The translations under genes were made by a program, and so were the position numbers. A stretch of DNA of 7,783 bases, taken from positions 1-7,783 of the forward strand of contig DBHE01000036.1 of the NCBI GenBank assembly GCA_002296055.1, in the 5' to 3' direction. Source of the DNA: Pseudomonadaceae bacterium UBA836 (GTDB lineage: Bacteria > Pseudomonadota > Gammaproteobacteria > Pseudomonadales > Pseudomonadaceae). Each line of letters begins with the position of its first letter. The first letter of the stretch is position 1. The notes below the pieces were generated by a model that saw only the letters and a list, made by a program, of their open reading frames with translations, was not told the origin of the DNA and searched no databases. Positions 1 through 5,709 of the stretch are shown piece after piece.

Positions 1-114
1 GGGTACATAGCGGTTGGGCAGCAGGATTTCGCCGTCTTCACCACCATCCAGATAGAGCCCGAAGTCGGTGTGTTTGGTGATTTCCAGATGATTGAAACGC
101 CCAATGTCGGCCAT
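1..114 (-). CDS. CvfB-type S1 RNA-binding protein, N-terminal part (cut by window edge)
   Basis: Only the first 38 codons are inside the window; the rest lies beyond base 1. The peptide begins MADIGRFNHLEITKHTDFG and continues to LPNRYVP. This opening, with its FGLYLDGG and GEILLPNRY pieces, is what I remember of the N-terminal S1-like domain of Gram-negative CvfB/YitL-family proteins, which are cytoplasmic RNA-binding proteins with several S1 repeats and a C-terminal winged helix. The ATG has a good Shine-Dalgarno (AGGAG on the minus strand, about 122-127) about 7 bases upstream, so the start is well supported. The Kef antiporter gene ends 41 bp upstream on the same strand, so the two could be co-transcribed. 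Family placement is from similarity in a short stretch; the function in this organism is not shown. Confidence 0.8.
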   Translation of the reverse strand, partial: MADIGRFNHLEITKHTDFGLYLDGGEDGEILLPNRYVP

Positions 115-155
115 GCTGCTGCTCCTGATTACGATAACCGCGCATTCTAGCAGGC

Positions 156-1997
156 TCAGCTCTGCTGTTTGGCTTGCTCGATCATGTCGGCGACGCTGCG
201 CGCTTCGATACGGTCGGTGTCGAACAGGTTTTCCAGGTCTGCGCGGGCCTGACGGGCGGTCTGCATCACAGCCGCTGCGTCGTCATAGACGGCGTGCTGG
301 GCCGCCAGTACCTGTTCGTCGTGCCTGCGGAAGCGCGTCAGGCGCGAGTCGGCCTGCTCATCACTCAACCCCAGGCCGGTGAGAATCTGCCTGCTCATCT
401 CCAGGCTGGAGTGGAAGGTTTCGCGCACTGCCAGCACGTTCAGGTCAATCAGTTTGTGCACGTGTTGACGGTTGCGAGCGCGGGCGATGATGGTGATCTG
501 CGGATACAGGCGGCGCACGGTTTCTGCGGTACGCAGGGTGATGTCCGGGTCGCCACTGGTGATGATAAAGAACTGCGCCTTGTCGACCTGAGCTGCGCGC
601 AGGATATCTGGGCGTAGCGGGTCGCCGTAGTAGATCGGCATGTCGGCGCTGATGCTGCGTGACATTTCGATACTGTCGACTGAGGTATCCAGGGCAACGT
701 AGGGCACGCGCTGGGCACGCAATACCCGAGCGATGATCTGGCCCATGCGCCCCATGCCGGAGATAACCACCCGCGGCGCGTCGGTGTCGATCTGTTGGTA
801 TTCGTCGGGCACTGTGCGCGGTGTTGCCTGCTCCTTGGGCAGTAGCGCGGCCAGCAACAGAATGAGCAGCGGCGTTACCGCCATGGACAGGGTGATGGCC
901 AGCACCAGCAGGTTGTTTTGAGTGGGGCTGAGCAACTGATGGGTGCTGGCAAGCTGAAACACTACAAAGGCAAACTCGCCGCCGGCAGCCAGTACCAGGC
1001 CCAGCCGTAGCGCACTGCGTCGCCCCAAGCCCGCGGCCAAGCGACCGGTCAGGTAGATGAGCGGCAGTTTCAGTGCAAGTATCAGTGTGGTTAGTAGGGC
1101 GACAGACAGGGGGCTGCTCTGCAGCAGCGACACATCGGCCTGCATGCCCACGGTAATGAAGAACAGCCCCAACAGCAGGCCCTTGAAGGGTTCGATCTGC
1201 GACTCCAGCTCATGGCGGTACTCAGAGTCCGCCAGCAGCAGTCCGGCCAGAAAGGCGCCAAGGGCCATGGAAACGCCCACCGATTCCATCAGCCAGGCCG
1301 TGCCAATCACCACCAGCAGGGCGGTAGCGGTGGATACTTCCTGCAGGCCGGTGCGAGCCACTACCCTGAAGACCGGGCGCAGGAGGTAGCGGCCGCCGAT
1401 AATGATCGCGGCAATGCTGCCGAGCACCTTGATGGTCTGCAGCAGCAGGTTGCTGTCGCCGCTGCTGTCCGGCTGCACGCCGAGTAGCGGGATGAGGGCG
1501 ATCAGCGGAATGGCGGCCATGTCCTGAAACAGCAGCACGGCGAACGCCTGGCGGCCGTGGGCGCTGGTCAGCTCTCGGCGTTCGGCCAGCAGCTGCAAGC
1601 CGAAGGCTGTGGATGACAGCGCCAAGCCCAAGCCCAGAACCAGCGCGGTGGCTGGCGGCTGCTCAAACAGCAAGAGCGCGAGCAGGCCAATGACGCTGGC
1701 GCACAGACCGACTTGCAGCGCACCGGTGCCGAACACCGCGCGGCGCATCACCCACAGCCGCCGTGGCGACAATTCCAAGCCGATGATAAATAGCAGCAGT
1801 ACCACGCCCAGTTCGGAAACATGGCCGATGTCTTCGGGGTGTGGCACCAGATCCAGCGCCCAGGGACCGATGATCACACCCGCGGCCAGATAGCCGATCA
1901 CCGCGCCCAGGCGCAGGCGCTTGGCTAGTGGAACGGCGATGACGGTGGCGAGCAATAGAACGACGATAAGCTGCAGGACGCTGCCGGAGGGGTGCAT
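156..1997 (-). CDS. Kef-type monovalent cation:proton antiporter (CPA2 family) with RCK/TrkA-N domain
   Basis: A 613-residue inner-membrane K+/H+ antiporter of the KefB/KefC type. Residues about 5-385 form the hydrophobic CPA2 exchanger, with family landmarks GYLAAGVIIGPW (35-46), IIGLELSPRRLW (71-82), LLFQDMAAIP (155-164, Asp159 being the likely ion-coupling acid) and SEYRHELES followed by IEPFKG (258-273). Residues about 409-525 form the cytosolic Rossmann/RCK domain, with GMGRMG (414-419) and IIARAR (503-508). The C-terminal tail (VRETFHSSLEMSR, then RFRR) resembles KefB a little more than KefC. In E. coli these proteins are gated by glutathione and its adducts and expel K+ to acidify the cytoplasm during electrophile stress; whether this one binds glutathione is inference. 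I chose ATG 1997 because it places the first helix as in KefC; an in-frame GTG at 2057 would add 20 residues. Neither has a clear Shine-Dalgarno. No kefF or kefG gene is adjacent. The loop position that is Asp in KefC is Gln267 here. The stop is TGA. Confidence 0.92.
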   Translation of the reverse strand: MHPSGSVLQLIVVLLLATVIAVPLAKRLRLGAVIGYLAAGVIIGPWALDLVPHPEDIGHVSELGVVLLLFIIGLELSPRRLWVMRRAVFGTGALQVGLCASVIGLLALLLFEQPPATALVLGLGLALSSTAFGLQLLAERRELTSAHGRQAFAVLLFQDMAAIPLIALIPLLGVQPDSSGDSNLLLQTIKVLGSIAAIIIGGRYLLRPVFRVVARTGLQEVSTATALLVVIGTAWLMESVGVSMALGAFLAGLLLADSEYRHELESQIEPFKGLLLGLFFITVGMQADVSLLQSSPLSVALLTTLILALKLPLIYLTGRLAAGLGRRSALRLGLVLAAGGEFAFVVFQLASTHQLLSPTQNNLLVLAITLSMAVTPLLILLLAALLPKEQATPRTVPDEYQQIDTDAPRVVISGMGRMGQIIARVLRAQRVPYVALDTSVDSIEMSRSISADMPIYYGDPLRPDILRAAQVDKAQFFIITSGDPDITLRTAETVRRLYPQITIIARARNRQHVHKLIDLNVLAVRETFHSSLEMSRQILTGLGLSDEQADSRLTRFRRHDEQVLAAQHAVYDDAAAVMQTARQARADLENLFDTDRIEARSVADMIEQAKQQS

Positions 1998-2133
1998 GTG
2001 AAGGAGTACCTGAACAGAGGGGAACGACAGCCCCAGTTTAAGTGACGGCGCTGGCACTGTGGCGGAAAATTTGTCGCGCTGTTGGGCAAAACTGCTACTG
2101 TGCCGCAGATAGGGCAGGGTGGAGAGTACAGCG
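1998..2133. promoter_or_regulatory. Divergent intergenic region between the Kef antiporter and SpeE-like genes
   Basis: These bases separate two genes that point away from each other, so promoters for both should lie here. The span is somewhat less GC-rich around 2061-2100. I see only weak matches to sigma-70 boxes (for instance TTGTCG at 2071-2076 on the plus strand with no convincing -10), and no clear operator. The extent depends on the start choices: alternative upstream GTG codons exist at 2057 (minus) and downstream-running at 2119 (plus), which would shrink the gap to about 60 bp. Confidence 0.4.
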
Positions 2134-2937
2134 GTGACAGGATGGCGGGAGCAACTGGGCTGGTGGCTGGCGCATCGCCTTGGGCGTGGGCCCGAGCAAG
2201 AGCTGGAGCGCCAGCATGACGCATTGGGTGAGCTGCGGGTAACACAGGTCGGCGACTTACGTTACCTCTACTTTGGCGAAGAGACTGAGCAGAGCTGCGG
2301 GCTGATCGGCGACCCAGGCTGGCTTGGATACGACTACACCCGCGCGATGCTACTGGCGGGGTTTTGGCAGCCACAGCTTGAGCGGGCGCTGGCGCTGGGA
2401 TTGGGGGGCGGGAGCCTGGTCTGCGCGGTGCTGCAGCATTTGCAACCGGCGCAAATGCGCGCGGTTGAGCTGCGCCCTGCTGTGGTGGAGTTGGCCCGGC
2501 GCTGGTTTGCCCTGCCGGAGGTGCCCGAGCTGCAGGTGGTGGTAGCAAGCGCCGAGCAGTACATGGCATCGCTGACCGAGCCGGTGGACCTGCTGATGCT
2601 CGATTTGTACCTGGAAGACGGCATTGCCGGCGCTCAACTGCATATGGACTTTTTGCAGCAGTGCCACGCGGCGCTGCGCCCGGGCGGGCTGATGGTGGTT
2701 AACCAGTGGCAGCAGGGTAGCAGTGGCAAGCCCTACGCCGTCCACCGTCTGCGCGAGCTGTTCGGTGAACGCTACCTGCAGGTGGAGGTAGTGGAGGGCA
2801 ATATCATCCTATTTATTCCCCAGAGCGGTGAGCTGACACTCGACCGGCAGGCCATGAATGTTTGGGCCGACGGCTTGGAGTCGCAACTGGGCTACAGCCT
2901 GCGGCCCTATATCGAGGGTTTGCGGCGAGCGGGGTAG
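2134..2937 (+). CDS. SpeE-like (spermidine synthase fold) methyltransferase-superfamily protein
   Basis: A soluble protein of 267 residues with a Rossmann fold of the spermidine synthase/SAM-methyltransferase superfamily. With GTG 2134 as residue 1, the nucleotide-binding glycine loop GLGGGSL is at 89-95, the acidic residue expected to bind ribose is Glu112 (AVELRP), and the motif after strand 4 is MLDLYLEDGI (155-164), followed by LRPGGLMVVN (182-191). True spermidine synthases carry an Asp-Cys/Ser-Thr-Asp-Pro catalytic motif at that point; here it reads D-L-Y-L-E-D, so aminopropyl transfer to putrescine is doubtful. There is no speD or speA neighbour and no membrane segment. I favour GTG 2134 because GGAG at 2121-2124 sits 9 bases upstream; GTG 2119 (272 residues) is possible but has a poorly spaced AGGG. 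The stop faces the sprT stop across 3 bp, leaving no room for a separate terminator. Substrate unknown. Confidence 0.85.
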   Translation: MTGWREQLGWWLAHRLGRGPEQELERQHDALGELRVTQVGDLRYLYFGEETEQSCGLIGDPGWLGYDYTRAMLLAGFWQPQLERALALGLGGGSLVCAVLQHLQPAQMRAVELRPAVVELARRWFALPEVPELQVVVASAEQYMASLTEPVDLLMLDLYLEDGIAGAQLHMDFLQQCHAALRPGGLMVVNQWQQGSSGKPYAVHRLRELFGERYLQVEVVEGNIILFIPQSGELTLDRQAMNVWADGLESQLGYSLRPYIEGLRRAG

Positions 2938-2940
2938 CGT

Positions 2941-3429
2941 CTAAACCTGCTGGCTCTTGCCGGTAAAGTGCAGCGCATCACCGCAGCGCCGGCACAGATA
3001 GCGATTGCCCTTTTTTACCAGCGCATGGCGGCGCGCGGTGAAAGGCATGTGGTCGGGGCAGGCGCAACGATACAGATACTGGGTGCTGCGTCTGCGGGCC
3101 ACGGCGTAGTTGTGGCAGCGATCAGCCGGCAGCTCAAACAGCCCGGTCATCAGCGCCTGCCATTCGCGGCCATGCGGGCGAATGCGGTGGCCGTACAGCT
3201 GATGGGCAATCAGATGCGCTACCTCGTGGGCAACGGTTTGCTGCAGAAAGTGCGCGCTGTTCTCCCGGTACATCTGGCCATTGAAGCGCAGCAGGTTGCG
3301 GTCAAGGTAGGCGACGCCGGCGCGCTGGCCGCGCAGGTCAAGATGGATATCGGGCCGTGCAAAGGTGCGTTGAAAAAATTGCTCTGCTTTGGCGTAACAG
3401 GCTTCGGTACGGGCAATGATGCGCTCCAT
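2941..3429 (-). CDS. sprT: SprT-family zinc metalloprotease-like protein
   Basis: A 162-residue cytoplasmic protein matching bacterial SprT in length and layout. The zinc-dependent protease signature HEVAH is at 68-72 (His68, Glu69, His72), and the downstream RPHGREW segment supplies the usual third ligand candidate, His86. The C-terminus is a zinc-ribbon-like module with Cys122, Cys124 and His127 (CACPDH) and Cys146/Cys149 (CRRC), as in E. coli SprT. The family is related to the catalytic domain of eukaryotic SPRTN, which degrades DNA-protein crosslinks; the bacterial substrate is not established, so a proteolytic role is inference. It is the last gene of a three-gene operon. Its ATG shares one base with the stop of the flavodoxin-family gene (TGATG) and has no Shine-Dalgarno of its own, so it is probably translated by re-initiation. 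The stop is TAG. Confidence 0.93.
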   Translation of the reverse strand: MERIIARTEACYAKAEQFFQRTFARPDIHLDLRGQRAGVAYLDRNLLRFNGQMYRENSAHFLQQTVAHEVAHLIAHQLYGHRIRPHGREWQALMTGLFELPADRCHNYAVARRRSTQYLYRCACPDHMPFTARRHALVKKGNRYLCRRCGDALHFTGKSQQV

Positions 3430-3896
3430 CAGAACACCGCGTTATCGAGTCCGGCGGCCATGTACATGCCCAACTCCTCTACCTGCTGTTCAAAGTCGTC
3501 CTGCCAGTCACCGCGCAGGGTCAGCGGCGCCTGTACCCAGTTCCAGCGCAGGCCGGTAACGATCGACTCGACCGCCCGGCGAGTGCCGGTGCCGTCCATC
3601 CCAGCGCGAATATACAGCGCGCAGGGTAGACCCTGTTTTTCTTCCAGTACGGGGTAATAGCAGCGGTCGAAGAAGTCCTTGAGCGCGCCGCTCATGTAAC
3701 CCAGGTTTTCGGTGGTGCCCAGAATAATGGCGTCGGCCTGCAGCACGTCCTGCGGTTGGGCCTCCAGCGGCGGCACCCAGCGGGTCTCAACCTGTTCGAT
3801 ATCGGGATGGCGAGCGCCGCGCAGCGCTGCCTCGGCCAGCTTGCGGGTGTTGGGCGAGGGTGCGTGCGCGACGATCAGCAGTTGCTTGCGTGCCAT
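3429..3896 (-). CDS. Flavodoxin-family protein (putative NAD(P)H-dependent FMN oxidoreductase)
   Basis: A 155-residue single-domain protein with the flavodoxin fold. The first strand LLIVAHAPSPNT (6-17) leads into a serine/threonine-rich phosphate-binding loop (S14-T17), then ADAIILGTTENLGYMSGALK (54-73) forms the second flavin-contacting loop, and YIRAGMDGTGTRRAVES (95-111) the third. It is shorter than KefF/KefG quinone oxidoreductases and closer to the small flavodoxin-like proteins annotated as FMN reductases. An FMN-dependent redox role is inferred from the fold; the electron donor and acceptor are unknown. The ATG is preceded by AGGGGTAGGT on the minus strand, a good ribosome site that overlaps the end of the upstream small membrane protein gene (2-bp gap). 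It overlaps sprT by one base downstream, so the three genes are very likely one transcript. Confidence 0.88.
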   Translation of the reverse strand: MARKQLLIVAHAPSPNTRKLAEAALRGARHPDIEQVETRWVPPLEAQPQDVLQADAIILGTTENLGYMSGALKDFFDRCYYPVLEEKQGLPCALYIRAGMDGTGTRRAVESIVTGLRWNWVQAPLTLRGDWQDDFEQQVEELGMYMAAGLDNAVF

Positions 3897-3898
3897 AC

Positions 3899-4192
3899 CT
3901 ACCCCTGCCGGCTATTCCACAGCCGTGCGACGGCGCGTTCGCTGCCTAGCCAGGCGACCAGCAAGCCGAGTGCGCCGAGTAGGCCGAAGACGGCCACGGG
4001 CAAGATGAAAAACGGATCGCTACCCGCCGGCAACAGTAGCCCGAGCGCACTGGCCAGGGCGATGAACAGCAGACTCATGATGACCAGAATGGCGCGGCTC
4101 TTGGGCGCGTAATGATACGGAGCGTCGCCGGCTTCCAGCGGGTTGAGCAAGGGCGCGCAGAGGCGGCGGGCGTGGTCTTTAATGGTAGCCAT
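3899..4192 (-). CDS. Small two-helix membrane protein, unknown function
   Basis: A 97-residue protein I do not recognise. It has a basic, soluble N-terminal stretch (1-30, including Lys5, Arg9 and Arg10, then a PYHYAPKSR segment), a first predicted membrane helix at about 33-54, a short loop (PAGSDP), a second helix at about 61-83, and a basic tail (Arg86 to Arg95). The pattern suggests an inner-membrane hairpin with both ends in the cytoplasm. I start it at ATG 4192; the frame stays open to a TTG at 4267, but that start lacks support and would add a polar extension. The ribosome site is weak (AGGA about 13 bases upstream). It heads the operon with the flavodoxin-family and sprT genes, 2 bp before the next start. 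Context hints at a membrane partner for the flavodoxin, but nothing in the sequence proves it. Confidence 0.75.
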   Translation of the reverse strand: MATIKDHARRLCAPLLNPLEAGDAPYHYAPKSRAILVIMSLLFIALASALGLLLPAGSDPFFILPVAVFGLLGALGLLVAWLGSERAVARLWNSRQG

Positions 4193-4226
4193 GAGGTAGC
4201 GGGGTTCCTGTCTGCGAATGTCGGTC

Positions 4227-4256
4227 AGTGTAGCGTCATGTGCCTTGTGTTTTGAA
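4227..4256 (-). promoter_or_regulatory. Candidate sigma-70 promoter for the small membrane protein/flavodoxin/sprT operon
   Basis: On the minus strand TTCAAA (4256-4251) and TACACT (4232-4227) are separated by 18 bases. Each matches the sigma-70 consensus at four of six positions. A start about 7 bases beyond would give a leader of roughly 27 bases before ATG 4192. The position fits, but the match is modest and could be chance. Confidence 0.3.
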
Positions 4257-4264
4257 GGTACAGA

Positions 4265-4295
4265 CAATCCGGGCTGGTCAGCGCGGCCCGGATTG
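4265..4295. repeat. Perfect 10-bp inverted repeat in the divergent intergenic region
   Basis: CAATCCGGGC (4265-4274) is repeated exactly in reverse complement as GCCCGGATTG (4286-4295), with an 11-base spacer; a T-G and a G-C pair could extend the stem inward. It lies between the candidate promoter of the minus-strand operon and that of the MFS/glucosylglycerol operon, and in neither coding sequence. Neither side is followed by a run of T, so it does not look like an intrinsic terminator. An operator for a dimeric regulator is the simplest reading; an RNA hairpin is the alternative. Its existence is directly visible, its role is not. Confidence 0.65.
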
Positions 4296-4305
4296 CGGTA
4301 GGGTG

Positions 4306-4336
4306 TTTACAGCTGAATATAAATATTGCACATAAA
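4306..4336 (+). promoter_or_regulatory. Candidate promoter region of the MFS/glucosylglycerol operon
   Basis: An AT-rich stretch in an otherwise GC-rich window. TTTACA (4306-4311) matches the -35 consensus at five of six positions. CATAAA (4331-4336) is the best-placed -10 candidate, though the spacing of 19 bases is long. A second possible -10, TATAAA at 4318-4323, has only a poor -35 (TTGCGG at 4293). TTTACA recurs at 4337-4342, 31 bases from the first copy. Salt induction would be expected for this operon but is not visible in the sequence. Confidence 0.35.
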
Positions 4337-4389
4337 TTTACACCCCCAAATCCTGCCTGGACCCGACGCCACCAAGGAGATTCGGTTCC

Positions 4390-5709
4390 ATGCTTCGACT
4401 CGTAGTGCCCATTGCGGCCCTGCTGTGCGGCATCGCTCTGTTGCTGCTGGGTACTGGCCTGCTCAATACGCTGCTCGCCCTGCGCGGCAGTGCCGAAGGT
4501 TTCAGCGACCAGACGCTAGGTCTGCTGGGTTCCGCCTATTTTGCCGGTTTTATTCTCGGCACCTGGTTATGTCCGCGGCTGATTCGCCGCATGGGGCACG
4601 TGCGTGCCTTTACCTTTCTTGCCGCGGCCGAGGCGGCCTGCGTGCTGATCCACCTGTTGTGGATGCTGCCTGGCGTCTGGCTGCTGCTGCGGGTGATGAC
4701 CGGGGTTGCGTTGGTCGGCATTTATACCGTGATCGAAAGCTGGCTCAACACTCAGGCGCCGCCGGAGCGGCGTGGGCAGGTGTTTGCCTGCTACATGGCG
4801 ATCAACCTGGGCTCGTTGGCGCTGGCCCAGCAACTGCTGAACTGGGACAGCCCGCTTAACTTCACGCTGTTTGTGATTGCCGCGATGCTGGTGGTGCTGG
4901 CAGTAATGCCGGTATCGGCCACCCGCCTGTCGCAACCGGTCATTACCGATACACCGGCCTTGTCGCTGCGCCGCCTCTGGGAGGCCGCGCCCGTGGCCTG
5001 TGCCGGGGCCTTGCTGTCCGGGCTGGGCATGGGCGGCTTCTGGGGCCTTGGTGCGGTTTACGCTACGCGCATGGGCATGGATACCGCGCAGATTGCCGGG
5101 TTTGTGTCGCTCGTGATTGTCGCCGGTGCGCTGGCCCAATGGCCGATGGGGCGGCTGTCGGACAGTATCGACCGCCGCCGTGCGCTGGTGATCATTGCCG
5201 GCAGTGCAGCTGTTGGCGGCCTGCTGATGGCGGCGCTCGGCCCGTTCGGACTGTGGCTGCTGCTGGGCGCAGCGGTGTTTGGTGCCGGCTCCTTCTCGGT
5301 CTATCCGGCGGTGGTGGCGCACCTGATCGATCATTTACACCAGGAAGATATTCTCTCGGGTAACGCGGCATTGCTGATGCTGCACGGCGTTGGGGCGGCA
5401 ATAGGGCCGGCACTGGCGGGTCTGTTGATGAGCGCCACGCCGGTGGCCTTGCCGCTGTTCTTCACGCTGATGTTTGCACTCTGTGCGCTTTATGCCGGTT
5501 GGCAGCTGCGGGCCGGCCGTGACCGTATTGTCGATGGCGCCGCCCACCAGGTGCCCATGGTGCGCACCTCCACCGCCGTGCTGGAGATGATGCTGGAAGA
5601 GGCGGGTGGCGATGAGTCTGACGCCGCTGCGCGCACCGAAGAGCCTGCCGCAGAAGCCGAGCAGGCACCCGACACCGATTCCGATGCAACAGGGAGACCT
5701 CAATCATGA
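4390..5709 (+). CDS. MFS transporter, YcaD type, of the glucosylglycerol operon
   Basis: A 439-residue inner-membrane protein with about twelve predicted helices between residues 4 and 372. Motif-A-like basic loops lie after helix 2 (GTWLCPRLIRRMGHVR, 57-72) and after helix 8 (GRLSDSIDRRR, 254-264). The segments GLLNTLLALR, IESWLN and GALAQWPMGRLSD line up with what I remember of E. coli YcaD. After the last helix comes a long hydrophilic tail; residues about 400-432 are rich in Glu, Asp and Ala. A strong ribosome site, AAGGAG at 4374-4379, sits 10 bases before the ATG. The gene overlaps the downstream fusion enzyme by 4 bp (ATGA), so the two are co-transcribed and probably translationally coupled. 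A ycaD-like gene is known beside ggpPS in Stenotrophomonas rhizophila. Transport of glucosylglycerol or a precursor is inferred from this context only; direction and substrate are open. Confidence 0.9.
   Translation: MLRLVVPIAALLCGIALLLLGTGLLNTLLALRGSAEGFSDQTLGLLGSAYFAGFILGTWLCPRLIRRMGHVRAFTFLAAAEAACVLIHLLWMLPGVWLLLRVMTGVALVGIYTVIESWLNTQAPPERRGQVFACYMAINLGSLALAQQLLNWDSPLNFTLFVIAAMLVVLAVMPVSATRLSQPVITDTPALSLRRLWEAAPVACAGALLSGLGMGGFWGLGAVYATRMGMDTAQIAGFVSLVIVAGALAQWPMGRLSDSIDRRRALVIIAGSAAVGGLLMAALGPFGLWLLLGAAVFGAGSFSVYPAVVAHLIDHLHQEDILSGNAALLMLHGVGAAIGPALAGLLMSATPVALPLFFTLMFALCALYAGWQLRAGRDRIVDGAAHQVPMVRTSTAVLEMMLEEAGGDESDAAARTEEPAAEAEQAPDTDSDATGRPQS
5691..5709 (+). promoter_or_regulatory. Ribosome binding site and ATGA start/stop overlap
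   Basis: AGGGAG at 5691-5696 inside the end of the MFS gene stands 9 bases before ATG 5706, and the MFS stop TGA occupies 5707-5709. This fixes the start of the fusion enzyme (a second ATG follows at once at 5709) and indicates translational coupling. Confidence 0.7.

Noticed and set aside
114..156. Terminator between the Kef gene and the CvfB-like gene
   Set aside because: Only a weak 5-bp AGCAG/CTGCT stem is visible, without a T-run, in a 41-bp gap between same-strand genes.
1925..2569. Minus-strand open frame of 214 codons across the Kef/SpeE-like junction
   Set aside because: Pro/Ala/Arg-rich translation overlapping two genes with recognisable families in other frames.
4265..4295. Inverted repeat as an intrinsic terminator
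   Set aside because: No T-rich run follows the stem on either strand, and it lies upstream of both flanking operons, not after a gene.
4316..4330. Possible sigma-54 promoter around TTGCA (4326-4330)
   Set aside because: The required GG about 10 bases upstream of the GC is absent (AA at 4316-4317).
4326..4859. Plus-strand open frame starting upstream of the MFS ATG
   Set aside because: It has no ribosome site, and its translation inside the MFS gene is an out-of-frame shadow; the MFS start has AAGGAG at correct spacing.
4567..5334. Minus-strand open frame of 255 codons opposite the MFS gene
   Set aside because: Low-complexity His/Arg/Gln-rich product antisense to a well-supported membrane protein gene; a shadow frame.
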